DNA of 64,000 nucleotides from Pleurodeles waltl (Eukaryota; Chordata; Amphibia; Caudata; Salamandridae). The translations under genes were made by a program, and so were the position numbers. Below, piece by piece: positions 54,833-64,000 of this stretch. Every line of letters starts with the position of its first letter. Position 1 is the stretch's first letter. The notes under the pieces were generated by a model. That model saw nothing but the letters and a program-made list of their open reading frames with translations. It was not told where the DNA came from and ran no database searches. The stretch covers positions 21,983,426 through 22,047,425 of the forward strand of contig NC_090447.1 of NCBI RefSeq assembly GCF_031143425.1. Reading direction: 5' to 3'.

Positions 54833-57514
54833 ATGTCTGGCACAGGCCAAACTGTTGATCTGTCCAAACTTGCTTATGATTACCTTAGCTGGAAAGGAGC
54901 AAGGAGTCTCTGCATAGATAGAGGTTTAAGTGTAGGGAAGAATCCCTCTAGAGAACTGTTGGTGAATATGCTTATTGAACAGGATAAGGCCAAAGCTGGC
55001 ACAACTGTTGACAAGTTAGCTGATGGTTCCCACTCTGATTCTGGGGCACCCCTAGCAAAAGATGTGGGAGAGAATCTTCCTGGCCTGCCCATTAGCAGAC
55101 AACCTAGCATAGTTGGTAATGATGCAGAGTCACACCATACAGATAGTGTGGTCTCACATCACAGTAGGAGTAGGCATTCACATCATACAGATGGTGTGCT
55201 CTCACATTATACTGTTAGACATCCTGTTAGGGTGCCATCTGTTAAGGACAGATCCCCTTCTGTTCATTCTCAGCATACTTCTATTTCTAAGCATGCCCCT
55301 CCCACCCACCCTGATGACAGAGTGTTAGAAAGGGAGCTCAATAGATTGAGAGTGGAGACATCCAGGCTGAAGCTCAAGAAGCAACAGCTGGATTTAGATA
55401 GGCAGTCTCTAGAGATAGAAAGAGAAAGACAGAAATTGGGTTTAGAAACCCATGGTGGCAGCAGCATTATTCCCCATAGTCATCCTGCAAAAGAGCATGA
55501 TTCCAGGAATCTTCATAAGATAGTTCCCCCTTATAAGGAGGGGGATGACATTAACAAGTGGTTTGCTGCACTTGAGAGGGCCTCTGTTGTACAGGATGTC
55601 CCTCAAAGGCAGTGGGCTGCTATCCTATGGCTATCATTTAGTGGAAAGGGTAGGGATAGGCTCCTTACTGTGAAAGAAAGTGATGCCAATAATTTTACAG
55701 TTCTTAAGAATGCACTCCTGGATGGTTATGGCTTAACCACTGAACAGTACAGGATGAAGTTCAGAGAGACCAAAAAGGAGTCTTCACAAGACTGGGTAGA
55801 CTTTGTTGACCATTCAGTGAAGGCCTTGGAGGGGTGGTTACATGGCAGTAAAGTTACTGACTATGAAAGCCTGTATAACATAATCCTGAGAGAGCATATT
55901 CTTAATAATTGTGTGTCTGATTTGTTGCACCAGTATCTAGTGGACTCAGATCTGACCTCTCCCCAAGAATTGGGAAAGAAGGCAGACAAATGGGTCAGAA
56001 CAAGAGTGAACAGAAAAGTTCATACAGGTGGTGACAAGGATGGCAAGAAGAAAGATGGTGAGAAATCTCAAGATAAGCATGGGGATAAGGGTAAAACCAA
56101 GGATCCCACTTCAAATCTTAAACACTCTTCAGGGGGTGGGGATAAAACAAATTCTTCCTCTTCTTCTCAACCTACACAATTTAAAAAGCCTTGGTGCTTT
56201 GTGTGTAAAAACAGAGGCCATAGGCCAGGGGAGAAGCCCTGTCCAGGTAAACCCCCTGAGCCTACCACCACTAATACATCAAGCTCTAGTGCCCCTAGCA
56301 GTAGTGGTACTAGTGGTGGGACTGCTGGCAACAGTCAAGTTAAGGGTGTAGTTGGGTTCACTTATGGGTCCATAATAGAAACTGGGGTAGTTAGTCCCAA
56401 GACAGTTTCTGTCACACCTAGTGGCATTGGCCTTGCCACACTGGCTGATTGTCCCCTTACAATGGATAAGTACAGGCAGACAGTTTCAATAAATGGTGTT
56501 GAGGCCTTGGCCTACAGGGACACAGGTGCCAGTATTACTTTGTTGACTGAAAACCTAGTGTATCCTGAACAACACATCATTGGACAACAGTATAAGATTA
56601 TTGATGTCCATAACTCCACTAAGTTTCTTCCCTTAGCTATAATTCAGTTTAGTTGGGGTGGAGTTACTGGCCCTAAGCAGGTGGTGGTATCACCTAGCTT
56701 ACCTGTAGACTGTCTCTTAGGTAATGACCTAGAGGCCTCAGGTTGGGCTGATGTAGAGTTTTATGCCCATGCAGCCATGCTGGGCATCCCTGAGGAATTG
56801 TTCCCTCTCATTTCTACTGAAATAAAAAAGCAAAGGAGAGAAGGCCTGAAAACTCAGGATCCCTCTCAATCAACAGGTAAAAAGGGTATCACAGTATCCC
56901 CTAACCACCCTACCATTCAGGATACCATTCCTGTGGTGGGAGAAACCTCTCCTGGGGTGGCACCTGTTCCAAGGGAATCATCAGCTGGCAAAGTACCTCT
57001 CTGTGGGATAACTAACACTGGTGAGAAAAAGAGCACCATTTTAGTTAACATGGAGCATCCCTCCAACCCTCCCAGAGAAACTTTAGTGCAGAAACCCTGC
57101 ACTGCCTCACAACACTTAGGACAGCATCTCTGCCCTAGTGTGGAGCTCATAGGACAGCATCCCTGCCCTGCTCCAACTCAAGAGAAACAGCATCCCTGTT
57201 CTCTCTTCCAGCCATATGGACAAAGTTTTTGCCCAGCTATGGCTTTTCTGAGACAGCATCCCTGTCTGGCATTTCCATCACTACAAATAGGTTCTGTGGA
57301 CAATTCCCACTGCTCTAAACTAAAACTTACTGATAGAAACTCTGAAAATACATCTTCACATTGTTGCTTAGCTAAAAAACTTCAAACAGGGTGGTTTACA
57401 TCCCCACAGGGAAGTAACCATATAGTGGATGATAAAGGGAGTAACCAGTCTATTGCAGAGCTACTCTCTACTTATCACCACTTAGACAATAAAGTCTCAA
57501 CTGGCCAAGGTTAG
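54833..57514 (+). CDS. Gag-protease polyprotein with Q-x-x-C repeat tail, unit C
   Basis: Intact 893-codon frame with the unit-A architecture: SAP-like start, HHTD repeats, coiled coil, capsid-like region, CX2CX4HX6C knuckle, DTGAS protease, six 11-residue repeats, and no integrase, RT or RNase H. Differences from A include VYPEQ for VHPEQ after the protease active site, EIKKQ for EMKKQ, and QHLCPSVEL for QHPCPSVAL. The last two are shared with unit D only among the array copies. A private change is SISKHAP for SVSRHVP before the coiled coil. All zinc-knuckle and protease residues are kept, so the product should be as competent as that of unit A. Confidence 0.85.
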   Translation: MSGTGQTVDLSKLAYDYLSWKGARSLCIDRGLSVGKNPSRELLVNMLIEQDKAKAGTTVDKLADGSHSDSGAPLAKDVGENLPGLPISRQPSIVGNDAESHHTDSVVSHHSRSRHSHHTDGVLSHYTVRHPVRVPSVKDRSPSVHSQHTSISKHAPPTHPDDRVLERELNRLRVETSRLKLKKQQLDLDRQSLEIERERQKLGLETHGGSSIIPHSHPAKEHDSRNLHKIVPPYKEGDDINKWFAALERASVVQDVPQRQWAAILWLSFSGKGRDRLLTVKESDANNFTVLKNALLDGYGLTTEQYRMKFRETKKESSQDWVDFVDHSVKALEGWLHGSKVTDYESLYNIILREHILNNCVSDLLHQYLVDSDLTSPQELGKKADKWVRTRVNRKVHTGGDKDGKKKDGEKSQDKHGDKGKTKDPTSNLKHSSGGGDKTNSSSSSQPTQFKKPWCFVCKNRGHRPGEKPCPGKPPEPTTTNTSSSSAPSSSGTSGGTAGNSQVKGVVGFTYGSIIETGVVSPKTVSVTPSGIGLATLADCPLTMDKYRQTVSINGVEALAYRDTGASITLLTENLVYPEQHIIGQQYKIIDVHNSTKFLPLAIIQFSWGGVTGPKQVVVSPSLPVDCLLGNDLEASGWADVEFYAHAAMLGIPEELFPLISTEIKKQRREGLKTQDPSQSTGKKGITVSPNHPTIQDTIPVVGETSPGVAPVPRESSAGKVPLCGITNTGEKKSTILVNMEHPSNPPRETLVQKPCTASQHLGQHLCPSVELIGQHPCPAPTQEKQHPCSLFQPYGQSFCPAMAFLRQHPCLAFPSLQIGSVDNSHCSKLKLTDRNSENTSSHCCLAKKLQTGWFTSPQGSNHIVDDKGSNQSIAELLSTYHHLDNKVSTGQG

Positions 57515-57532
57515 CCTTATTGTCCTTCGTTT

Positions 57533-57545
57533 GGGGGGGGGGTTG
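57533..57545 (+). promoter_or_regulatory. Polypurine tract, unit C
   Basis: Ten G then TTG before LTR D. Confidence 0.75.
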
Positions 57546-60500
57546 TGTGAGAAAGTGGCCTCTTTCTAGCCTTGTTACTCCCACTTTTGGCCTGTTTGTG
57601 AGTGTATGTCAGGGTGTTTTCACTGTCTCACTGGGATCCTGCTAGCCAGGGCCCAGTGCTCATAGTGAAAACCATATGTTTTCAGTATGTTTGTTATGTG
57701 TCACTGGGACCCTGCTAGTCAGGACCCCAGTGCTCATAAGTTTGTTGGCTATATGTATGTGTTCCCTGTGTGGTGCCTAACTGTCTCACTGAGGCTCTGC
57801 TAACCAGAACCTCAGTGGTTATGCTCTCTCTGTACAAATTGTCACTAACAGGCTAGTGACCAATTTTACCAATTTACATTGGCTTACTGGAACACCCTTA
57901 TAATTCCCTAGTATATGGTACTGAGGTACCCAGGGTATTGGGGTTCCAGGAGATCCCTATGGGCTGCAGCATTTCTTTTGCCACCCATAGGGAGCTCTGA
58001 CAAATACTACACAGGCCTGCCACTGCAGCCTGAGTGAAATAATGCACACATTATTTCACAGCCATTTTCACTGCACTTAAGTAACTTATAAGTCACCTAT
58101 ATGTCTAACCTTTACCTGGTAAAGGTTAGGTGCAAAGTTACTTAGTGTGAGGGCACCCTGGCACTAGCCAAGGTGCCCCCACATTGTTCAGGGTAAATTC
58201 CCCTGACTTTGTGAGTGCGGGGACACCATTAAATGCGTGTACTACACATAGGTCACTACCTATGTGTAGCTTCACAATGGTAACTCCGAATATGGCCATG
58301 TAACATGTCTATGATCATGGAATTGCCCCCTCCATGCCATCCTGGCATAGTTGGCACAATCCCATGCTCCCAGTGGTCTGTGGCACAGACCCTGGTACTG
58401 TCAAACTGCCTTTTCAGGGGTTTCACTGCAGCTGCTGCCAACCCCACAGACAGGCTTCTGCCCTCCTGGGGTCCAGCCAGGCCTGGCCCAGGATGGCAGA
58501 ACAAAGGACTTCCTCAGAGAGGGGGTGTTACACCCTCTCCCTTTGGAAAATGGTGTGAAGGCAGGGGAGGAGTAGCCTCCCCCAGCCTCTGGAAATGCTT
58601 TCTTGGGCACAGATGTGCCCAATTCTGCATAAGCCAGTCTACACCAGTTCAGGGACCCCTCAGCCCTGCTTAGGCGTGAAACTGGACAAAGGAAAGGGGA
58701 GTGACCACTTCCCTGACCTGTACCTCCCCTCGGAGGTGCCCAGAGCTCCTCCAGTGTGCTCCAGACCTCTGCCATCTTGGAAACAGAGGTGCTGCTGGCA
58801 CACTGGACTGCTCTGAGTGGCCAGTGCCAGCAGGTGACGTCAGAGACTCCTTCTGATAGGCTCCTTCAGGTGTTGCTAGCCTATCCTCTCTCCTAAGTAG
58901 CCAAACCCTCTTTTCTGGCTATTTAGGGTCTCTGCTTTGGGGAATTCCTTAGATAACGAATGCAAGAGCTCATCAGAGTTCCTCTGCATCTCTCTCTTCA
59001 CCTTCTGCCAAGGAATCGACTGCTGACCGCGCTGGAAGCCTGCAAAACTGCAAAACTGCAACAAAGTAGCTAAGACGACTACTGCGACCTTGTAACGCTG
59101 ATCCTGCCGCCTTCTCGACTGTTTTCCTGGTGGTGCATCCTGTGGGGGTAGTCTGCCTCCTCTCTGCATCAGAAGCTGCGAAGAAATCTCCCGTGGGTTG
59201 ACGGAATCTTCCCCCTGCAACCGCAGGCACCAAAAAGCTGCATCACCGGTCCCTTGGGTTTCCTCTCACGACGAACGAGCGAGGTCTCTCGAATCCAGCA
59301 ACACTGTCCAAGTAACCCCCACGGTCCAGTGACTCTTCAGTCCAAGTTTGGTGGAGGTAAGTCCTTGCCTCCCTACGCCAGACTGCATTGTTGGAAACCA
59401 TGACTTTTGCAACTACTCCGGCCTCTGTGCACTTCCGGCGGAAATCCTTTGTGCACAGCCAAGCCTGGGTCCACGGCACTCTAACCTGCATTGCACGACT
59501 TTCTAAGTTGGTCTCCGGCGACGTGGGACTCCTTTGTGCAACTTCGGGTGAGCACCGTTTCACTCTTCTTCGTAGTGCCTGTTCTGGCACTTCCGCGGGT
59601 GCTGCCTGCTTCGGAGAGGGCTCCTTGTCTTGCTCGATGCCCCCTCTGTCCCCAGACGAAATTGGCGACATCCTGGTCTATCCTGGGCCACAGCAGCATC
59701 CAAAAATGCTAACCGCACGACTTGCAGCTAGCAAGGCTTGTTGGCATCCTTTCGGCGGGAAAACACTTCTGCACGACTCTCCACCGCGTGGGGGATCCAT
59801 CCTTCAAAGGGGAAGTCTCTAGCTCTTGTCGTTCCTGCAGAATCCTCAGCTTCTTCTGTCCAGTAGAACCTTCTTTGCACCCACAGCTGGCATTTCCTGG
59901 GCATCTGCCCATCTCCGACTTGCTTGTGACTTTTGGACTTGGTCCCGTTGTTCCACAGGTACCCTCGACTGGAAATCCATCATTGTTGCATTGCTGGTTT
60001 GTGTCTTTCCGGCAGAATTCCCCTATCACGACTTCTATGTCCTTTGGGGAACTTTAGTGCACTTTGCACTCACTTTTCAGGGTCTTGGGGTGGGGTATTT
60101 TTCTAACCCTTACTATTTTCTAATAGTCCCAGCGACCCTCTACAAGGTCACATAGGTTTGGGGTCCATTCGTGGTTTGCATTCCACTTTTGGAGTATATG
60201 GTTTGTGTTGCCCCTATCCCTATGTGCTTCCATTGCATTCTATTGTAACTATACATTGTTTGCACTGTTTTCTAAGACTATACTGCATATTTTTGGTATT
60301 GTGTACATTTATCTTGTGTATATTTGCTATCCTCATACTGAGGGTACTCACTGAGATACTTTTGGCATATTGTCATAAAAATAAAGTACCTTTATGTTTA
60401 GTATATCTGTGTATTGTGTTTTCTTATGATATTGTGCATATGGCATTAGTGGTACTGTAGTAGCTTCACACGTCTCCTAGTTCAGCCTAAGCTGCTCTGC

Positions 60501-60617
60501 TAAGCTACCATTATCTATCAGCCTAAGCTGCTAGACACCCTATACACTAATAAGGGATAACTGGGCCTGGTGCAAGTACCCCTTGGTACTCACTACAAGC
60601 CAGTCCAGCCTCCTACA
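57546..60617 (+). mobile_element. LTR D (3072 bp)
   Basis: CRE-like site at 58835-58842, AATAAA at 60380-60385, donor-like AGGTAAGT near 59355. Closest to LTR C by shared variants. Confidence 0.9.
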
Positions 60618-60618
60618 T

Positions 60619-60638
60619 TGGTTGTGCAGCGGTGGGAT
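60619..60638 (+). promoter_or_regulatory. Primer-binding site, unit D
   Basis: Same sequence and spacing as in unit A. Confidence 0.5.
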
Positions 60639-60889
60639 AAGTGCTTTGAGACTACTTACCACTCTTGACATTGTACTTTTCATAAGAGAAAAATATACAA
60701 AACAAGTTCAGTGTATGTACATATAACTAAAAAGTTTTTGCATTCCCTCTTTTCACTCTTTTCTAAGTGCTGAAAAGTACCTCTAAACTTTCTAAAAGTT
60801 TCTAAAAAGTTTAAAAAGTTTTTTCTGTCTTTCCAAAAGTTCTGAAAAACTTTTTCTTCACTTTTTCTATCACTTAAACTCTTCTAAAA

Positions 60890-63571
60890 ATGTCTGGCAC
60901 AGGCCAAACTGTTGATCTGTCCAAACTTGCTTATGATTACCTTAGCTGGAAAGGAGCAAGGAGTCTCTGCATAGATAGAGGTTTAAGTGTAGGGAAGAAT
61001 CCCTCTAGAGAACTGTTGGTGAATATGCTTATTGAACAGGATAAGGCCAAAGCTGGCACAACTGTTGACAAGTTAGCTGATGGTTCCCACTCTGATTCTG
61101 GGGCACCCCTAGCAAAAGATGTGGGAGAGAATCTTCCTGGCCTGCCCATTAGCAGACAACCTAGCATAGTTGGTAATGATGCAGAGTCACACCATACAGA
61201 TAGTGTGGTCTCACATCACAGTAGGAGTAGGCATTCACATCATACAGATGGTGTGCTCTCACATTATACTGTTAGACATCCTGTTAGGGTGCCATCTGTT
61301 AAGGACAGATCCCCTTCTGTTCATTCTCAGCATACTTCTGTTTCTAGGCATGTCCCTCCCACCCACCCTGATGACAGAGTGTTAGAAAGGGAGCTCAATA
61401 GATTGAGAGTGGAGACATCCAGGCTGAAGCTCAAGAAGCAACAGCTGGATTTAGATAGGCAGTCTCTAGAGATAGAAAGAGAAAGACAGAAATTGGGTTT
61501 AGAAACCCATGGTGGCAGCAGCATTATTCCCCATAGTCATCCTGCAAAAGAGCATGATTCCAGGAATCTTCATAAGATAGTTCCCCCTTATAAGGAGGGG
61601 GATGACATTAACAAGTGGTTTGCTGCACTTGAGAGGGCCTCTGTTGTACAGGATGTCCCTCAAAGGCAGTGGGCTGCTATCCTATGGCTATCATTTAGTG
61701 GAAAGGGTAGGGATAGGCTCCTTACTGTGAAAGAAAGTGATGCCAATAATTTTACAGTTCTTAAGAATGCACTCCTGGATGGTTATGGCTTAACCACTGA
61801 ACAGTACAGGATGAAGTTCAGAGAGACCAAAAAGGAGTCTTCACAAGACTGGGTAGACTTTGTTGACCATTCAGTGAAGGCCTTGGAGGGGTGGTTACAT
61901 GGCAGTAAAGTTACTGACTATGAAAGCCTGTATAACATAATCCTGAGAGAGCATATTCTTAATAATTGTGTGTCTGATTTGTTGCACCAGTATCTAGTGG
62001 ACTCAGATCTGACCTCTCCCCAAGAATTGGGAAAGAAGGCAGACAAATGGGTCAGAACAAGAGTGAACAGAAAAGTTCATACAGGTGGTGACAAGGATGG
62101 CAAGAAGAAAGATGGTGAGAAATCTCAAGATAAGCATGGGGATAAGGGTAAAACCAAGGATCCCACTTCAAATCTTAAACACTCTTCAGGGGGTGGGGAT
62201 AAAACAAATTCTTCCTCTTCTTCTCAACCTACACAATTTAAAAAGCCTTGGTGCTTTGTGTGTAAAAACAGAGGCCATAGGCCAGGGGAGAAGCCCTGTC
62301 CAGGTAAACCCCCTGAGCCTACCACCACTAATACATCAAGCTCTAGTGCCCCTAGCAGTAGTGGTACTAGTGGTGGGACTGCTGGCAACAGTCAAGTTAA
62401 GGGTGTAGTTGGGTTCACTTATGGGTCCATAATAGAAACTGGGGTAGTTAGTCCCAAGACAGTTTCTGTCACACCTAGTGGCATTGGCCTTGCCACACTG
62501 GCTGATTGTCCCCTTACAATGGATAAGTACAGGCAGACAGTTTCAATAAATGGTGTTGAGGCCTTGGCCTACAGGGACACAGGTGCCAGTATTACTTTGT
62601 TGACTGAAAACCTAGTGTATCCTGAACAACACATCATTGGACAACAGTATAAGATTATTGATGTCCATAACTCCACTAAGTTTCTTCCCTTAGCTATAAT
62701 TCAGTTTAGTTGGGGTAGAGTTACTGGCCCTAAGCAGGTGGTGGTATCACCTAGCTTACCTGTAGACTGTCTCTTAGGTAATGACCTAGAGGCCTCAGGT
62801 TGGGCTGATGTAGAGTTTTATGCCCATGCAGCCATGCTGGGCATCCCTGAGGAATTGTTCCCTCTCATTTCTACTGAAATAAAAAAGCAAAGGAGAGAAG
62901 GCCTGAAAACTCAGGATCCCTCTCAATCAACAGGTAAAAAGGGTATCACAGTATCCCCTAACCACCCTACCATTCAGGATACCATTCCTGTGGTGGGAGA
63001 AACCTCTCCTGGGGTGGCACCTGTTCCAAGGGAATCATCAGCTGGCAAAGTACCTCTCTGTGGGATAACTAACACTGGTGAGAAAAAGAGCACCATTTTA
63101 GTTAACATGGAGCATCCCTCCAACCCTCCCAGAGAAACTTTAGTGCAGAAACCCTGCACTGCCTCACAACACTTAGGACAGCATCTCTGCCCTAGTGTGG
63201 AGCTCATAGGACAGCATCCCTGCCCTGCTCCAACTCAAGAGAAACAGCATCCCTGTTCTCTCTTCCAGCCATATGGACAAAGTTTTTGCCCAGCTATGGC
63301 TTTTCTGAGACAGCATCCCTGTCTGGCATTTCCATCACTACAAATAGGTTCTGTGGACAATTCCCACTGCTCTAAACTAAAACTTACTGATAGAAACTCT
63401 GAAAATACATCTTCACATTGTTGCTTAGCTAAAAAACTTCAAACAGGGTGGTTTACATCCCCACAGGGAAGTAACCATATAGTGGATGATAAAGGGAGTA
63501 ACCAGTCTATTGCAGAGCTACTCTCTACTTATCACCACTTAGACAATAAAGTCTCAACTGGCCAAGGTTAG
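60890..63571 (+). CDS. Gag-protease polyprotein with Q-x-x-C repeat tail, unit D
   Basis: Intact 893-codon frame, nearly identical to unit C (shares EIKKQ and QHLCP). A private change is WGRV for WGGV in the protease region (about residue 610), some 40 residues after DTGAS and before LLGNDLE; its effect is unknown. The knuckle, DTGAS and six-unit repeat are intact. It keeps SVSRHVP like units A and B, so the unit-C variant there arose after the C/D split. Confidence 0.85.
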   Translation: MSGTGQTVDLSKLAYDYLSWKGARSLCIDRGLSVGKNPSRELLVNMLIEQDKAKAGTTVDKLADGSHSDSGAPLAKDVGENLPGLPISRQPSIVGNDAESHHTDSVVSHHSRSRHSHHTDGVLSHYTVRHPVRVPSVKDRSPSVHSQHTSVSRHVPPTHPDDRVLERELNRLRVETSRLKLKKQQLDLDRQSLEIERERQKLGLETHGGSSIIPHSHPAKEHDSRNLHKIVPPYKEGDDINKWFAALERASVVQDVPQRQWAAILWLSFSGKGRDRLLTVKESDANNFTVLKNALLDGYGLTTEQYRMKFRETKKESSQDWVDFVDHSVKALEGWLHGSKVTDYESLYNIILREHILNNCVSDLLHQYLVDSDLTSPQELGKKADKWVRTRVNRKVHTGGDKDGKKKDGEKSQDKHGDKGKTKDPTSNLKHSSGGGDKTNSSSSSQPTQFKKPWCFVCKNRGHRPGEKPCPGKPPEPTTTNTSSSSAPSSSGTSGGTAGNSQVKGVVGFTYGSIIETGVVSPKTVSVTPSGIGLATLADCPLTMDKYRQTVSINGVEALAYRDTGASITLLTENLVYPEQHIIGQQYKIIDVHNSTKFLPLAIIQFSWGRVTGPKQVVVSPSLPVDCLLGNDLEASGWADVEFYAHAAMLGIPEELFPLISTEIKKQRREGLKTQDPSQSTGKKGITVSPNHPTIQDTIPVVGETSPGVAPVPRESSAGKVPLCGITNTGEKKSTILVNMEHPSNPPRETLVQKPCTASQHLGQHLCPSVELIGQHPCPAPTQEKQHPCSLFQPYGQSFCPAMAFLRQHPCLAFPSLQIGSVDNSHCSKLKLTDRNSENTSSHCCLAKKLQTGWFTSPQGSNHIVDDKGSNQSIAELLSTYHHLDNKVSTGQG

Positions 63572-63589
63572 CCTTATTGTCCTTCGTTT

Positions 63590-63602
63590 GGGGGGGGGGT
63601 TG
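63590..63602 (+). promoter_or_regulatory. Polypurine tract, unit D
   Basis: Ten G then TTG before LTR E. Confidence 0.75.
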
Positions 63603-64000
63603 TGTGAGAAAGTGGCCTCTTTCTAGCCTTGTTACTCCCACTTTTGGCCTGTTTGTGAGTGTATGTCAGGGTGTTTTCACTGTCTCACTGGGATCCTGCT
63701 AGCCAGGGCCCAGTGCTCATAGTGAAAACCATATGTTTTCAGTATGTTTGTTATGTGTCACTGGGACCCTGCTAGTCAGGACCCCAGTGCTCATAAGTTT
63801 GTTGGCTATATGTATGTGTTCCCTGTGTGGTGCCTAACTGTCTCACTGAGGCTCTGCTAACCAGAACCTCAGTGGTTATGCTCTCTCTGTACAAATTGTC
63901 ACTAACAGGCTAGTGACCAATTTTACCAATTTACATTGGCTTACTGGAACACCCTTATAATTCCCTAGTATATGGTACTGAGGTACCCAGGGTATTGGGG
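63603..64000 (+). mobile_element. LTR E, cut by the window edge
   Basis: First 398 bp of a fifth LTR, beginning TGTGAGAAAGTGG and including the first three CACTGGG/CACTGAGG hairpins. Whether another internal region follows cannot be seen. Confidence 0.9.

Larger units (their letters stand above)
28165..64000 (+). mobile_element. Head-to-tail array of a non-autonomous Gmr1-lineage LTR retrotransposon
   Basis: Five LTRs (A 28165-31242, B 34228-37299, C 51489-54560, D 57546-60617, E from 63603) alternate with four internal regions, all in plus orientation, each LTR serving both neighbours. LTR starts are 6063 (A-B), 6057 (C-D) and 6057 (D-E) bp apart. B-C is 6046 after subtracting the 11,210-bp nested element and its 5-bp duplication. 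The first LTR is preceded by CCCAC (28160-28164), the candidate 5' target duplication. The array continues past the window. Confidence 0.9.

Overview
This window reads as intergenic DNA from a very large, repeat-saturated vertebrate genome, most probably a salamander such as a newt (inference from the repeat repertoire: giant-LTR Ty3/Gypsy elements, L2/CR1-like LINEs, Harbinger and hAT relics, palindrome-rich MITEs). I recognise no host protein-coding gene, tRNA, rRNA or CRISPR array. All convincing coding sequences belong to transposable elements.

Layout. Positions 1-7096 are mostly old, unassigned DNA with decayed repeats, a GC-rich element built from consecutive hairpins (5187-5772) and about 1 kb of CATA microsatellite (6106-7096). 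7097-9313 is a truncated minus-strand LTR of the lineage that dominates the right half; it abuts a Harbinger fragment (9314-10492) that still encodes a Myb/SANT-like protein. 10493-23206 is largely anonymous, with scattered MITE-like and LTR-like relics. At 23207-26010 a 49-bp minisatellite is split by a 5'-truncated LINE whose reverse-transcriptase frame is open (23494-25545). 26011-28164 holds an unclassified relic, a 342-bp hAT MITE with a perfect 8-bp target duplication, and another LTR fragment.

From 28165 to the right edge lies the most unusual structure: a head-to-tail array LTR-internal-LTR-internal-LTR-internal-LTR-internal-LTR of a non-autonomous retrotransposon. The unit is about 6057 bp, with LTRs of about 3072 bp shared between neighbouring units. 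Each internal region codes for Gag plus an aspartic protease. Where integrase, reverse transcriptase and RNase H should follow there is a short tail of six 11-residue Q-x-x-C repeats. Three of the four copies are open at 893 codons; one has a single-base frameshift. Inside the leader of that copy sits a full-length minus-strand autonomous relative (37404-48613) with a 5-bp target duplication and one 1652-codon Gag-Pol frame. Its domain order is Gag-protease-integrase-RT-RNase H, as in the Gmr1-like group of Ty3/Gypsy elements.

How the parts may work together (inference): the autonomous element and the array units share the leader, a putative tRNA-Leu-like primer site, a G-run polypurine tract, a possible LTR intron, a CRE-like octamer, the poly(A) signal and a hairpin-rich U3. 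The non-autonomous units could therefore be copied in trans. The order of copies in the array matches their nested shared variants, which points to local stepwise duplication, probably by LTR-LTR unequal exchange.
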